From Nocardioides ginsengisegetis (GTDB lineage Bacteria > Actinomycetota > Actinomycetes > Propionibacteriales > Nocardioidaceae): a stretch of DNA of 64,000 nucleotides. Below the pieces are notes generated by a model. That model saw only the letters and a program-made list of their open reading frames with translations, was not told the origin of the DNA and searched no databases. The stretch is taken from NCBI RefSeq assembly GCF_014138045.1, contig NZ_JACGXA010000001.1, forward strand, positions 2,093,001 to 2,157,000, read 5' to 3'. The first letter of the stretch is position 1. Each line of letters opens with the position of its first letter. Position numbers and translations under genes: made by a program. This document shows positions 43,532-52,115 of the stretch, in pieces.

Positions 43532-44839
43532 ATGCTGGTGGAGACCATGAACGGCGGGATGGGGATCCAGGTCGACGACCTGGACGACGACTTCCTGCTC
43601 TCCCTGGTCTCCGATGCGGAGGTCCAGGACCGCCAGGCCCAGCGCCGCAAGCTGCGCTACGCCGTGCAGTGGGCCCACCGCCACCCCGCCACCGGCGAGT
43701 CGGATGCTGCGACCTGGGCCGAGGTCGGCCGCGGTGGCGGTGGGTTGGACTGCGACGAGGCCATCGCGGGCGATGGCGCACCGCTGGTCGCGGCGTTCGC
43801 CGCCGAGCCGTTTGCGGCCGCGATGGGCATCTCCACCGCCGCCGGGATCGCACTCATCGCCGACGGGCTCAACCTGCACCACCGGCACCCGCGGATCTGG
43901 GCCAAGGTCGAAGCCCTCGAGGTGCCTGCGTGGCGGGCCCGGCGGGTCGCGCAGATGTGCGCCTCCCAGTCCGCGGCGGTCGCAGCCCACGTCGATGCCG
44001 CCCTGGCGGACCGGATGGGTGCGTGGGGTGTGACCACGATCGAGAACGCCATCGCCGCGGCGCTGGCCGACCTCGACCCCGAGAACGTCTCGGACGCCGA
44101 GGACGAGGCCAAGGCCGCGTGGGGTGTGCACCTGACCCACCGGTCCCCGCACGCCCTCGGGGTGTGGGCGGGCACCTCGACGTTGGAGATCACCGGCGAC
44201 ACCGCCGAGGTGACCGCGTTGCACGACCTGATCTGCGCCACCGCCCACCAGCTCCTCACCGACGACAGCCCGTTCAACCAGGAGTCGTTGGAGGTCCGCA
44301 AGGCCCGCGCGGTCGGCGTCATCGCCACACAATCCGGCGGGCACGGCGTGAAGCCGGTGACCCGGATGTACGTCCACATCGACGTCGATGACCTGGCCGA
44401 CCCGACCGCGACCGGCTGGGCCGAACGCCTCGGCCCGGCCACCCTGTCCAAGATCCGCGACTGGCTCGCCGGGACTAGGGCCACGATCCTCCCCGTGCTG
44501 GACATGCGCCGCACCGACGCGGTGGACCGGCACGACCCGCCGGCCTGGATGGCCGAGCAGGTGCGGCTCCGCGACGCCCACTGCGTGTTCCCCTGGTGCC
44601 AGAAGGACTCGAGGGGCTGCGACCTCGACCACATCGAGCCCTACATCCCCCTCGACGAGGGTGGCCCGCCGGGTCAGACGAACCCACGGAATCTCGGTCC
44701 GTTGTGTCGGCGGCATCACCGCTGCAAGACCAGCCGACGATGGCACTACCGTCGCAACACCGACGGCACCTACACCTGGACCGGACCCCACGGCCGGACC
44801 TACACGGTCACGTCACGGGGGACGTTCTCCGAGAACTGA
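43532..44839 (+). CDS. DUF222/HNH endonuclease-like protein (13E12 type)
   Basis: Protein of 435 residues from ATG 43532 (or 430 from ATG 43547). The N-terminal DUF222 region (about 15-290) is Ala/helix-rich; the C-terminal HNH nuclease shows CVFPWCQKDSRGCDLDHIEP then TNPRNLGPLCRRHHRCKTS, with zinc Cys and the catalytic His. Such 13E12-repeat proteins are multi-copy in actinobacteria and some respond to LexA; no SOS box was seen directly upstream here. Its DNA uses less regular codons than the core genes and it neighbours an orphan regulator and a gene remnant, consistent with a mobile or accessory origin (inference). Confidence 0.87.
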   Translation: MLVETMNGGMGIQVDDLDDDFLLSLVSDAEVQDRQAQRRKLRYAVQWAHRHPATGESDAATWAEVGRGGGGLDCDEAIAGDGAPLVAAFAAEPFAAAMGISTAAGIALIADGLNLHHRHPRIWAKVEALEVPAWRARRVAQMCASQSAAVAAHVDAALADRMGAWGVTTIENAIAAALADLDPENVSDAEDEAKAAWGVHLTHRSPHALGVWAGTSTLEITGDTAEVTALHDLICATAHQLLTDDSPFNQESLEVRKARAVGVIATQSGGHGVKPVTRMYVHIDVDDLADPTATGWAERLGPATLSKIRDWLAGTRATILPVLDMRRTDAVDRHDPPAWMAEQVRLRDAHCVFPWCQKDSRGCDLDHIEPYIPLDEGGPPGQTNPRNLGPLCRRHHRCKTSRRWHYRRNTDGTYTWTGPHGRTYTVTSRGTFSEN

Positions 44840-44912
44840 CCGTCCCGCCGGACACGGCAGGGAGCGCCGCCCCGGACCGAACCACGCCTACAGTGCACGC
44901 CATGGTGCACCC

Positions 44913-45590
44913 GTGAAGCGTCCGTTGCGTTTGGCGATCGTAGACGACTACGCAGTGGTGGTCGCAGGAGTCGCGGCGATCCTCGCCCACGAGCACATCG
45001 ACGTGGTCGAGACCGGTGCCTCGACGCCGGTCATCTCCGACGTCGACATCGTTCTCTTCGACACCTTCGCCCAGACGCAGGGCAGCGGGATCGACCTGGA
45101 GGACTTCATCCGCGACAGCGGCGCCAAGGTGGTCGTGTACAGCTGGAACCTCAACCCGCAGCTCATCGAGGAGGCGATGGCCGGGGGCGCACACGGCTAC
45201 GTCTCCAAGGTGCTCACCGGGCCGCAGATCGTGGCGGCCCTCCATCGGGTCATGGACGGCGAGAAGGTCATCATCACCGGCGACGACGAGACCAGCGTGG
45301 GCGGAGCCGGAGACTGGCCCGGACGCTCGGCCGGACTGTCCCCGCGTGAGGCCGAGGTCATCGCCCTCATCACGCAGGGACTCAGCAACCAGGACATCGC
45401 TGACCGCGCGTTCATCAGCATCAACTCGGTCAAGACCTACATCCGCACCGCCTACCGCAAGATCGGCGTCGACCGGCGAGCACAAGCAGTGTTGTGGGGC
45501 GTGCAGAACGGCTTCGAGCCCGACACGCTGCGCATGATCGACCCCACCCTCTACGTGCGCTGGATGTCCGAGGCGCGCCGCCGCCGCTGA
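44913..45590 (+). CDS. NarL/LuxR-type response regulator
   Basis: Two-component response regulator of 225 residues without a partner kinase nearby. The receiver domain has acidic pocket D11/D12, phospho-acceptor D50 (VLFDTF), S77 and K99 (GYVSKVL). The LuxR HTH spans about 140-205 (GLSPREAEVIALITQG, SNQDIADRAFISINSVKTYI). An unusual C-terminal extension follows (about 205-225). GTG 44913 is the start; ATG-GTG-CAC-CCG-TGA (44902-44916) is a four-codon upstream ORF that overlaps it and could modulate translation. It lies 73 bp after the HNH gene. Confidence 0.82.
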   Translation: MKRPLRLAIVDDYAVVVAGVAAILAHEHIDVVETGASTPVISDVDIVLFDTFAQTQGSGIDLEDFIRDSGAKVVVYSWNLNPQLIEEAMAGGAHGYVSKVLTGPQIVAALHRVMDGEKVIITGDDETSVGGAGDWPGRSAGLSPREAEVIALITQGLSNQDIADRAFISINSVKTYIRTAYRKIGVDRRAQAVLWGVQNGFEPDTLRMIDPTLYVRWMSEARRRR

Positions 45591-45617
45591 CCCGCCCACG
45601 CCCCGAAGGCCCAGGGG

Positions 45618-45713
45618 TCAGTGCTTCTCGCAGGCGATGTGGTCCTTGTCGGCGTCACTCTCGTCGTTGAGGTTGTAGACCTTCGGCGCGCGGGTGAAGT
45701 TGGTGACCGGGGA
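45618..45713 (-). pseudogene. Remnant of an excalibur calcium-binding domain gene
   Basis: On the minus strand the 31 codons before the TGA at 45620-45618 read ...VYNLNDESDADKDHIACEKH, which matches the DxDxD...ACE calcium-loop end of excalibur domains. No ATG, GTG or TTG lies in frame and an in-frame TAG (45716-45714) closes the frame just upstream, so the 5' part of the gene is gone. The fragment ends at the start of the methyltransferase gene and suggests a past deletion or insertion here. Confidence 0.6.
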
Positions 45714-45727
45714 CTACCCTGCCGCGC

Positions 45728-46531
45728 ATGGAGCAGGGGGACGTCGACGCGCGCATCCAGACGTACTACGCGCAGCAGTTCACCGAGGCCGATCGCCTCA
45801 CGGTGCGCTCGGCGCAGGGACGCCTGGAGTTCGAGCGGGTCCAGGAGTTGATCGCCGCCCGGATCGAGGCCGGGTCACGGATCCTCGACATCGGTGGGGC
45901 GACGGGCGTGCACGCGGCGCCGTTGGCGGCACTGGGCCACGAGGTGGTGCTCGTCGACCCGGTCCCTGAGCAGGTGCAGGAGGCGAAGCGGCACGGGAGC
46001 TTCGCGGCGATGGTGGGCGACGCGCGGGAGTTGGACTTCGGGGATGACGTGTTCGACGTGGCGCTGGCCTTCGGCCCGATGTACCACCTGGCAACGCGGG
46101 AGGACCGACTCCTGGCCCTGCGTGAGGCGGGGCGGGTGGTGCGTCCCGGCGGCTGGGTCTTCGTCGCGGCGATCCCCCGCTTCGCGCGCCACACGCAGAT
46201 GACGATGGTCGCGGGCGTGCCGCGCCCCTACCCGGCGGACTGGATTGCCCTGCTCGAGCACGGGGACGCGCCGGACTGGGGACGCTTCCCGGGTGCGCAC
46301 TTCCACACCGCCGAGGAGCTCGAGGACGAGATGCGCGAGGCCGGCCTGGGCGACGTCGGCGTGTGCGCGATCGAGGGCCCCGACGGCCTCGCTTTCGAGC
46401 AGCTCGCCGAGGCCGACGAGGCGCTGCACGAGGCGGCGCTCCGGATGGTCCGAGCGGTCGGCCACCTGCCCGGCGTCCGGGACATGTCCAACCACATGAT
46501 GGGGATCGCGCGAGTCACAGCCGGGCGATGA
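45728..46531 (+). CDS. Class I SAM-dependent methyltransferase
   Basis: Rossmann-fold methyltransferase of 267 residues. Motif I is ILDIGGATGVHAAPLA (about 52-67), acidic residue after beta-2 in VVLVDPVPEQ, then VGDARELDFGDDVFDVAL and GPMYHL, GRVVRPGGWVFVAA. Methyl-acceptor unknown. ATG 45728 has little spaced ribosome site. The end overlaps the convergent small gene by 17 nt. The entry lies at the edge of the accessory stretch. Confidence 0.82.
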   Translation: MEQGDVDARIQTYYAQQFTEADRLTVRSAQGRLEFERVQELIAARIEAGSRILDIGGATGVHAAPLAALGHEVVLVDPVPEQVQEAKRHGSFAAMVGDARELDFGDDVFDVALAFGPMYHLATREDRLLALREAGRVVRPGGWVFVAAIPRFARHTQMTMVAGVPRPYPADWIALLEHGDAPDWGRFPGAHFHTAEELEDEMREAGLGDVGVCAIEGPDGLAFEQLAEADEALHEAALRMVRAVGHLPGVRDMSNHMMGIARVTAGR

Positions 46532-46886
46532 ACCGCCGCCCGCGCAGCGCCTCCTCGACGAGGCCGGCCGAGCGGCGTACGCCGGAGAGCCGGGCGTCCT
46601 CCGCCTGCCAGGTCGCGACGGCGGCGTCGACGACGTCGAGCTGGGCGACCTCGCGGAGGTCGGCGCGCGCTTCGCTGAGCCCGCGGCGGACGGCGGCCTG
46701 CTGGGCCTCGACGTGGAGCACGGCGAAGCGCGCCAGGACGACGAGGTGGTTGCGGAGCGCCGGGTAGGAGCGGTACTCCGGGGGGCAGATGTCGAGCAGC
46801 CAGTTCTGGGCGGTGCGCTCCCAGTCGGGGGCGTCGGGCGGCCGGACGAGACCGGGCCAGCCGGGCGGGGCGACGTAGGTGGGCAT
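46515..46886 (-). CDS. Conserved small protein of unknown function behind an SOS box
   Basis: Not recognised; 123 residues. The sequence begins MPTYVAPPGWPGLVRPPDAP and has two Trp in DWERTAQNWLLDICPPEYRS, then a predicted helical C-terminal half (ARFAVLHVEAQQAAVRRGLS). No signal peptide, membrane segment or enzymatic motif. A perfect palindrome with a LexA-type core (46904-46925) lies 18 bp upstream of ATG 46886, followed by a possible -10 (TATCGT), so the gene is probably induced by DNA damage. It follows the GNAT gene on the same strand. Confidence 0.72.
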   Translation of the reverse strand: MPTYVAPPGWPGLVRPPDAPDWERTAQNWLLDICPPEYRSYPALRNHLVVLARFAVLHVEAQQAAVRRGLSEARADLREVAQLDVVDAAVATWQAEDARLSGVRRSAGLVEEALRGRRFIARL

Positions 46887-46903
46887 GGCCCCACGATACG
46901 CCG

Positions 46904-46925
46904 AGTTCGAACAATTGTTCGAACT
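46904..46925. promoter_or_regulatory. Perfect 22-bp palindrome containing a LexA/SOS-type box
   Basis: The two 11-base halves are exact complements. The core TCGAACAATTGTTCGA (46907-46922) equals the mycobacterial LexA consensus TCGAAC-N4-GTTCGA without a mismatch. The outer half-site base pairs extend it to 22 bp. It overlaps the stop codon of the GNAT gene (46924-46926) and ends 18 bp before the start of the small unknown gene, the position of a repressor site. Confidence 0.8.
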
Positions 46926-47511
46926 AGCCCTCGGCGAACTTCTCCTCCAGCGTGGCCAGCAGCGGGTCGCGCAGCCCCACGCAGTCGAGCGCCCAGAAGG
47001 GGTCGCAGTAGACGAGCCGACCAGTCATCCACTCCTCGCGCGCGGCGAACGTGACGACCTGGAAGGCCGGGTCGGGGATCCGCACGGAGGGCCGCTCGAA
47101 GCCGAGCGCGCTCCCCCGCTGCCACCCACGGGCGGAGTAGTAGTCCGGCGACCCCTCGAGGAAGACGGCGGGAGCACCCGAGTCGCGGGCAGCCTCGACG
47201 GCCGCCACCAGCAGCCGGGTGCCGATGCCCGCCCCTTGGTGGGCGGGCAGGACGCCGAGCGGGGAGAGCACGAGCACGTCGACCAGGCGCTGCCGCGCGT
47301 CCAGCCACGAGTGCGAGAGCTGCACGTGGCCGACCACCTCGCCGTCGAGCTCGGCGACCAGGCTCGCGCGCCGGTGTCCGGCGGACTCCAGCGCCTCGAC
47401 CATGGCGGCGACGTCCTCGCCGTGGTCCTCGAAGGCCGCGACCACCACCCGGCGCACGGCGGCAGCATCCCCCGGTCGGGCGGAGCGGACCAGGACCGTC
47501 GGGGTGCTCAC
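46924..47511 (-). CDS. GNAT family N-acetyltransferase
   Basis: Acetyl-CoA-dependent N-acetyltransferase of 195 residues. GNAT features: VRSARPGDAAAVRRVVVAAF, the V-shaped strand region VVGHVQLSHSWLDARQR, and the acetyl-CoA loop LGVLPAHQGAGIGTRLLVAA (Q/R-x-x-G-x-G/A). FLEGSPDYYSARGWQRG resembles the C-terminal part of many YhbS-like GNATs. Acceptor unknown. GTG 47511 overlaps the YjbQ stop as GTGA (47508-47511). Confidence 0.87.
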   Translation of the reverse strand: MSTPTVLVRSARPGDAAAVRRVVVAAFEDHGEDVAAMVEALESAGHRRASLVAELDGEVVGHVQLSHSWLDARQRLVDVLVLSPLGVLPAHQGAGIGTRLLVAAVEAARDSGAPAVFLEGSPDYYSARGWQRGSALGFERPSVRIPDPAFQVVTFAAREEWMTGRLVYCDPFWALDCVGLRDPLLATLEEKFAEG

Positions 47512-47915
47512 GCGCCCGCCAGGAAGCTCAGCCGGACCTCGCGGACGGCGTTGTCGACGTTCAGGTCGACCAGGCAGATGCTCTGCCACGTGCCGAGCGC
47601 CAGGCGCCCACCCAGCACCGGGACGGTGGCGTACGGCGGCACGAGCGCCGGCATCACGTGCGACCGGCCGTGCCCCGGGCTCCCGTGCGCGTGCCGCCAG
47701 CGATCGTCGGCGGGCAGCAGGTCGGCGAGCGCGGCGAGGAGGTCGTCGTCGCTCCCCGCGCCGGTCTCGAGGATCGCAATGCCGGCCGTCGCGTGCGGCA
47801 CGAAGACGTGCAGCAGGCCGTCGCCGCGTCCCTCCACCCACGCGGCGCAGTCGCGGGTCAGGTCGAGCACGGTCTCGCGGTCGCCGGTGCGGTAGGTCCT
47901 GGTCTCGCTGTCCAC
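47508..47915 (-). CDS. YjbQ/UPF0047 family protein
   Basis: Small protein of 135 residues, UPF0047/YjbQ type; some members have weak thiamine-phosphate synthase activity (family knowledge). Seen: VFVPHATAGIAILE with conserved His, HSHVMPALV further on, and LGTWQSICLVDLN near the end. GTG 47915 fits the family N-terminus but has only a weak ribosome site. It is divergent from folE, 95 bp apart, and coupled to the GNAT gene. Confidence 0.82.
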   Translation of the reverse strand: MDSETRTYRTGDRETVLDLTRDCAAWVEGRGDGLLHVFVPHATAGIAILETGAGSDDDLLAALADLLPADDRWRHAHGSPGHGRSHVMPALVPPYATVPVLGGRLALGTWQSICLVDLNVDNAVREVRLSFLAGA

Positions 47916-48010
47916 GGCGCGATCGTGCCACGCGGACCCCACGCCTTGACGTTCCGGCGCCACGTCTCTAACGTACCCATACCGCTCTTTTAGAAAGCAC
48001 GAGGCGTCCC

Positions 48011-48637
48011 GTGACCCACTTGGCGAAGTCCGAGCACCCCCGCGACCGTTGGCGGCAGCGCATCGCCCAGCCCGCCCCCGACGTCGACCTCGAGGCCGCC
48101 GAGGCCGCGGCCGACACCATGCTGCGGGCGCTGGGCCTGCCGATCGACGGCGACGACATGCGCGAGACCCCACGCCGACTGGTGGCGGCGTACGCCGAGA
48201 TGCTCACGGTCCCCGACTTCGACCTGACGACCTTCGAGAACAGCGCCGGCTACGACGAGCTCGTCCTCGTCCACGACATCCCCGTCCGGTCGCTCTGCGA
48301 GCACCACCTGCTCCCCTTCGTCGGGGTCGCCCACGTCGGCTACCTGCCCGACGACCGGATCCTGGGCCTGTCGAAGTTCGCCCGGCTCGTGGAGTTCTTC
48401 GCACGCCGCGCGCAGACCCAGGAGCGCCTCACCACGCAGATCGCCGACCACCTCCTCGAGCGACTCGCCCCGGCCGGGGTCGGCGTCGTCATCGAGGCTG
48501 AGCACTCCTGCATGTCCCTGCGCGGCGCCCGCGCCGAGGGCGCCCGCACGGTCACCTCGACCCTGCGCGGCACGCTCCGCGAGGACCCCGCCTCCCGCGC
48601 CGAGTTCCTCGCGCTCACCCGAGGAGGTGTGCGATGA
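48011..48637 (+). CDS. folE: GTP cyclohydrolase I
   Basis: Converts GTP to 7,8-dihydroneopterin triphosphate, first step of folate synthesis. 208 residues. Zn ligands C96 and H99 (SLCEHHLLPFVG) and C167 (EAEHSCMSLRGA), plus LGLSKFARLVEFFARRAQTQ. Start GTG 48011 with GAGGCG before it. The rest of the folate pathway is not nearby; the next gene is a flavoprotein, overlapping by ATGA (48634-48637). The N-terminal tail (1-25) is longer than in short bacterial forms. Confidence 0.95.
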   Translation: MTHLAKSEHPRDRWRQRIAQPAPDVDLEAAEAAADTMLRALGLPIDGDDMRETPRRLVAAYAEMLTVPDFDLTTFENSAGYDELVLVHDIPVRSLCEHHLLPFVGVAHVGYLPDDRILGLSKFARLVEFFARRAQTQERLTTQIADHLLERLAPAGVGVVIEAEHSCMSLRGARAEGARTVTSTLRGTLREDPASRAEFLALTRGGVR

Positions 48638-49821
48638 CCAACCGCATCGTGGTGATCGGCGGCGGCCTCGCCGCCGCCACGGCCGTCCACGAGCTGCGCA
48701 CCACCCACGGCTTCACCGGACCGGTCACCGTGCTCGCCGACGAGGCGCACCCGCCGTACGAGCGCCCGCCGCTGTCCAAGGCCGTGCTGCTCGGCGAGAA
48801 GGAGGCGACCACCGCGATCGTCCGGCCCGCCGAGTGGTACGCCGACCACGACGTCGGCCTGCGCACCGGCACCCGCGCCGAGCGGATCGACCGCGACGCC
48901 AGGACCGTGCACGCGGCCGGCGAGGACATCGGCTACGGGCAGCTCCTGATCGCGACCGGAGCCCGGGCCCGACGGCTGCCCCTCGTCGACGAGAGCGGGG
49001 TGCCCGCGACCTACCTCCGGACGATCGGCGACTCCGTGGCGCTCCGGGGACTGCTGCGGCCGGGGCTGCGTCTCGGCATCATCGGCGGCGGCTGGATCGG
49101 CCTCGAGGCCGCCGCGGCCGCCCGCATCGCCGGGGCCGAGGTCACCGTCCTCGAGGCGCTCGAGCTGCCGCTGGTGCGCGTGCTCGGCAGCGAGGTCGCG
49201 GGGATCATGACCGCGATGCACCGAGAGCACGGCGTCGACGTGCGCACGAGCACCCAGGTCACCGCGGTCGAGGCCACCTCGGAGGGCACCCGCCTCGCCC
49301 TCGACGACGGGGACGACCTCGTCGTCGACCACGTGCTCGTCGGCATCGGCGCCCAGCCCAACACCGAGCTGGCCGAGGCGGCCGGGTTGACCGTCGACAA
49401 CGGCATCCGCACCGACGCCCACCTGCGGACCGACGACGCGACCGTCCTGGCCGCGGGCGACGTCGCCAACGTCGACCACCCACTGCTCGGCAGGCCGCTG
49501 CGGGTGGAGCACTGGGACACCGCCATCCAGCACGGCAAGGTCGCCGCGGCCACCCTCGCCGGCGTCGATGCCGTCGCCGACCAGCAGCCCTACTTCTTCA
49601 CCGACCAGTACGACTTCGGCATGGAGTACGTCGGCAACGCCGGCCCGGGCGACTACGACCGCGTGCTCGTCCGCGGCGACGCCGCGGGCCGGGTGTTCAC
49701 GGCCTGGTGGCTCGCCGGCGACCGCATCGTGGCGGGCATGCACGCCAACGACTGGGACGCCATCGACGAGGTACGCAGCCGGGTCGGCACCACCGTCGAC
49801 CCCGCGTGGCTGGAGTCGTAG
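48634..49821 (+). CDS. NAD(P)/FAD-dependent oxidoreductase, ferredoxin/rubredoxin reductase-like
   Basis: FAD flavoprotein of 395 residues. FAD-binding VVIGGGLAAATAVHEL at the N-terminus, the RPPLSK block (YERPPLSKAVLLGE), second Rossmann GIIGGGWIGLEAAAAARIAG for NAD(P)H, and LAAGDVANVDHPLLG with the FAD Asp. The C-terminal WDTAIQHGKVAAATL is typical of ferredoxin reductases of dioxygenase or P450 systems. GGAGGTG lies 4 nt before ATG 48634. A redox partner is not encoded nearby. Co-translated with folE. Confidence 0.87.
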   Translation: MTNRIVVIGGGLAAATAVHELRTTHGFTGPVTVLADEAHPPYERPPLSKAVLLGEKEATTAIVRPAEWYADHDVGLRTGTRAERIDRDARTVHAAGEDIGYGQLLIATGARARRLPLVDESGVPATYLRTIGDSVALRGLLRPGLRLGIIGGGWIGLEAAAAARIAGAEVTVLEALELPLVRVLGSEVAGIMTAMHREHGVDVRTSTQVTAVEATSEGTRLALDDGDDLVVDHVLVGIGAQPNTELAEAAGLTVDNGIRTDAHLRTDDATVLAAGDVANVDHPLLGRPLRVEHWDTAIQHGKVAAATLAGVDAVADQQPYFFTDQYDFGMEYVGNAGPGDYDRVLVRGDAAGRVFTAWWLAGDRIVAGMHANDWDAIDEVRSRVGTTVDPAWLES

Positions 49822-49824
49822 GGG

Positions 49825-50478
49825 TCAGACGCCGACGGTGCCGGGGTCGCGCTCGCCGCCGGCGCACGACGCGAACGGCTCCGGCGCCGTGTGGCCGTCG
49901 CTGAACCCCGCGAGGAACATCGGCAACCGCGGGTCGTCGGCGCCGGTCAGGTCCAGCTGGCGCTCCCAGACGGTGACGACCACGGGCGAGGGCAGGCCGA
50001 CGTACGGCGCCATGATGCCGTTCTGAGGCAGCTGCTCGGCCAGCTTCGCGACGTCGTCCGCCGACAGGTCGGGCGAGTAGGAGATCCAGACGGCGCCGTG
50101 CTCCAGGTCGTGCACGGCGTTCTCGTCACGGACCGGAGCGTCGTAGACGCCGCAGTCCAGCCAGACCGGGTCGTGCGGGCCGCCGACGGGCGGGGTCTGG
50201 TCGTAGTCCACGTCGCCCTCGACGTGGTCGCGCGGCAGGTTCTCGAAGACCTGGACGTCGTCGAGCGTCGCGGTCGAGGCGTCGACCTTCTGGGTGCTGC
50301 CCGCCCGCTCCTTCTGGACCACGAGCGGCACGGCGACAGCGAGGAGCAGCACGACCACGGAGGCGACGACGGCGATCACGAGCGGCAGCCGACTGCGACC
50401 TGGCCGCTCGTGGCCCTCCGGCGCGTCGGGCGTCTCGGGCGTCTCGGGCGTCGATTGGCCGGTCGAGAACTGGGACAT
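49825..50478 (-). CDS. DUF3105 membrane protein
   Basis: Single-pass membrane protein of 217 residues with an acidic/proline-rich cytoplasmic N-terminus, a membrane segment (about 33-53: LPLVIAVVASVVVLLLAVAV) and an extracellular DUF3105 domain with the conserved HDLEHGAVWISYSP and LDCGVYD blocks. Function unknown. The N-terminus encodes ETPETPDAPEG from a 9-bp tandem repeat at 50426-50452. ATG 50478 overlaps the upstream gene stop as TGATG. Convergent with the flavoprotein gene. Confidence 0.82.
   Translation of the reverse strand: MSQFSTGQSTPETPETPDAPEGHERPGRSRLPLVIAVVASVVVLLLAVAVPLVVQKERAGSTQKVDASTATLDDVQVFENLPRDHVEGDVDYDQTPPVGGPHDPVWLDCGVYDAPVRDENAVHDLEHGAVWISYSPDLSADDVAKLAEQLPQNGIMAPYVGLPSPVVVTVWERQLDLTGADDPRLPMFLAGFSDGHTAPEPFASCAGGERDPGTVGV
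50426..50452. repeat. Three tandem 9-bp copies in the DUF3105 gene
   Basis: TCGGGCGTC occurs three times in a row, within the coding sequence for the TPETPETPD-like N-terminal tail. Slippage at this site would change the length of a probably unstructured tail without a frameshift. Confidence 0.85.
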
Positions 50479-50777
50479 CAGGCCTCGAGCGCGCGCTCGA
50501 CCCGCTCGACCTTGGCGGTCAGCTGGCCGGTGAACCCGGGACGGATGTCGGCCTTGAGCACGAGGCCGACGCGCGGCGAGACCGCCGCGACGACGTCGAC
50601 GGCCTGCTTGACCACGGCCATCACCTCGTCCCACTCCCCCTCGATGTTCGTGAACATGGCGTTGGTCTCGTTGGGGAGGCCGGACTCGCGGACGACCCGG
50701 ACGGCCGCCGCGACGGCCTCGGAGACGCCGCCGGTCTCGTCGCCGGTCGTCGGGGAGATGCTGAACGCAACGATCAT
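50478..50777 (-). CDS. Thiamine-binding (MTH1187/YkoF-like) protein
   Basis: Small cytosolic protein of 99 residues of the MTH1187 family, built as an alpha+beta sandwich; YkoF relatives bind thiamine. N-terminal [19 protein letters not shown] and the later [19 protein letters not shown] are the family markers. No thiamine riboswitch was seen upstream. Its start ATG 50777 overlaps the PAP2 stop as ATGA (50774-50777), so PAP2, this gene and DUF3105 form an operon with coupled starts. Confidence 0.82.
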   Translation of the reverse strand: MIVAFSISPTTGDETGGVSEAVAAAVRVVRESGLPNETNAMFTNIEGEWDEVMAVVKQAVDVVAAVSPRVGLVLKADIRPGFTGQLTAKVERVERALEA

Positions 50778-51436
50778 GTGGCAACGCTATCCGGGCGCGG
50801 CAGGAGGAGCCGCGCCAGGACCAGCAGGAACACGCTGGCGTAGCAGACGCTCGTCGCCACGTCGGTGAGGTGGTGGGCGCCCTGGTAGAGCCGGGCGAGC
50901 AGGGTGAAGGCGGGGAGCAGGAGCAGCACGACCGCCCACCGGGCGGCCGCGGCCGCGTAGGCGCGCAGCAGGACCACGATGCCGGCGTACGCGACGATCG
51001 CGGTGGCGACGTGACCGGAGGGGAAGCTGTGGTCCGGGACCAGGCCGGCGTCGAGGATCTTGACCGGGGGCCGGTCCCGCGAGATCAGGTGGGTGGCCAC
51101 GAAGTAGAGGCCGCCGATGCAGGCCTCGGCGAGCGCGACGAAGAGGGCCGGGCGGATCGAGCGCTGCCACAGCGAGAACACCAGCGCGGTGACGGCGGCG
51201 ACGGACAGTCCGGTGATCGTCTCGCCGAGGAGGGTGCCCACGTCGGCCAGGCTGTCGAGGGAGCCGGTGCGCTGGTCGGCGAACCATCGGCTGATCGGGT
51301 TGTCGAAGCCGTCGAGGCCGCTGGCGAGCGGGTGGGTGATCAGCCAGCCGAGGCCCACCACCACGGCGGTGACCGCCACCCAGAGGCCCACGATCCGAGC
51401 GAGCGTGGGCAGGACCTCGTGACGTGGGGTGTTCAT
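50774..51436 (-). CDS. PAP2-family phosphatase
   Basis: Membrane lipid phosphatase of 220 residues with five to six membrane segments. All three PAP2 signatures are present: SRDRPPVK with Arg-Pro, PSGH ([12 protein letters not shown]) and the third block [14 protein letters not shown] with the His-x-x-x-Asp residues. Likely substrate is a lipid phosphate such as phosphatidic acid or undecaprenyl diphosphate (not decidable). ATG 51436 follows no strong ribosome site. It heads the operon with the thiamine-binding protein. Confidence 0.9.
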   Translation of the reverse strand: MNTPRHEVLPTLARIVGLWVAVTAVVVGLGWLITHPLASGLDGFDNPISRWFADQRTGSLDSLADVGTLLGETITGLSVAAVTALVFSLWQRSIRPALFVALAEACIGGLYFVATHLISRDRPPVKILDAGLVPDHSFPSGHVATAIVAYAGIVVLLRAYAAAAARWAVVLLLLPAFTLLARLYQGAHHLTDVATSVCYASVFLLVLARLLLPRPDSVAT

Positions 51437-51533
51437 GCCGAAGACATACCCACCCTGCGACCGCGGCATGTGTGATCCCCCGCACCCGTCGGGTCGGGGA
51501 AACCAGTTGACCCGCGCCGCCCGAGGGCAGCCA

Positions 51534-52115
51534 ATGGTCACCGTGGACGCGCCCCGCATCGCCCTCCTCGTCGAGGGCAACAGCGACCGCGCCGCGCTGC
51601 ACGCGCTCGCGGCCCGCGAGCAGCGCGACCTGGCGTCCGACGCCGTGGACGTCGTGCCCATGGGCGGGATCACCAACATCCGCGCCTTCGCCCTGCACTT
51701 CGGCCCCCGCGGGCTGGGATTGGCGCTGGCCGGGCTCTACGACGCCGGCGAGGAGGGGTTCGTACGTCGCGGCCTGGTCGCCGCCGGGCTCCCCGCCGCG
51801 GCCGAGCCGGGCGGGCTCGAGCACCTGGGCTTCTTCCGCTGCGAGGCCGACCTCGAGGAGGAGCTGATCCGGGCACTGGGCGTCGACGGGGTCGAGGCCG
51901 TGATCGACGCCGCCGGTGAGCGCCGTTCCTTGGAGAGGCTGCGGCAGATGCCGGCCCAGCAGGGCTGGACGCCGGCGATGGTGCTGCGGCGCTTCCTCGG
52001 CTCGAGGTCGGGACGCAAGGCGAAGTACGCCGCCCTCATGGTCGAGGCCCTCGCTCCCGACCGGGTCCCGGCCCCGCTGCGGGCGGTCCTCGACCAGTCG
52101 AATCGGGACTTCTGA
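51534..52115 (+). CDS. Small TOPRIM-domain (OLD-like) protein
   Basis: Protein of 193 residues with a TOPRIM fold: E14 in IALLVEGNSDRAAL and an Asp pair in GLYDAGEE, as in OLD-family nucleases. Here the ABC ATPase part of OLD proteins is missing, so it is a stand-alone TOPRIM, often annotated as ATP-dependent endonuclease-like. The activity is not known. ATG 51534 has a GAGGGCAG ribosome site. The last codons (SNRDF then TGA) lie inside the first 22-bp repeat unit (52092-52113), so the repeat has shaped its C-terminus. Neighbouring array makes it a candidate partner of that DNA (inference). Confidence 0.72.
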   Translation: MVTVDAPRIALLVEGNSDRAALHALAAREQRDLASDAVDVVPMGGITNIRAFALHFGPRGLGLALAGLYDAGEEGFVRRGLVAAGLPAAAEPGGLEHLGFFRCEADLEEELIRALGVDGVEAVIDAAGERRSLERLRQMPAQQGWTPAMVLRRFLGSRSGRKAKYAALMVEALAPDRVPAPLRAVLDQSNRDF

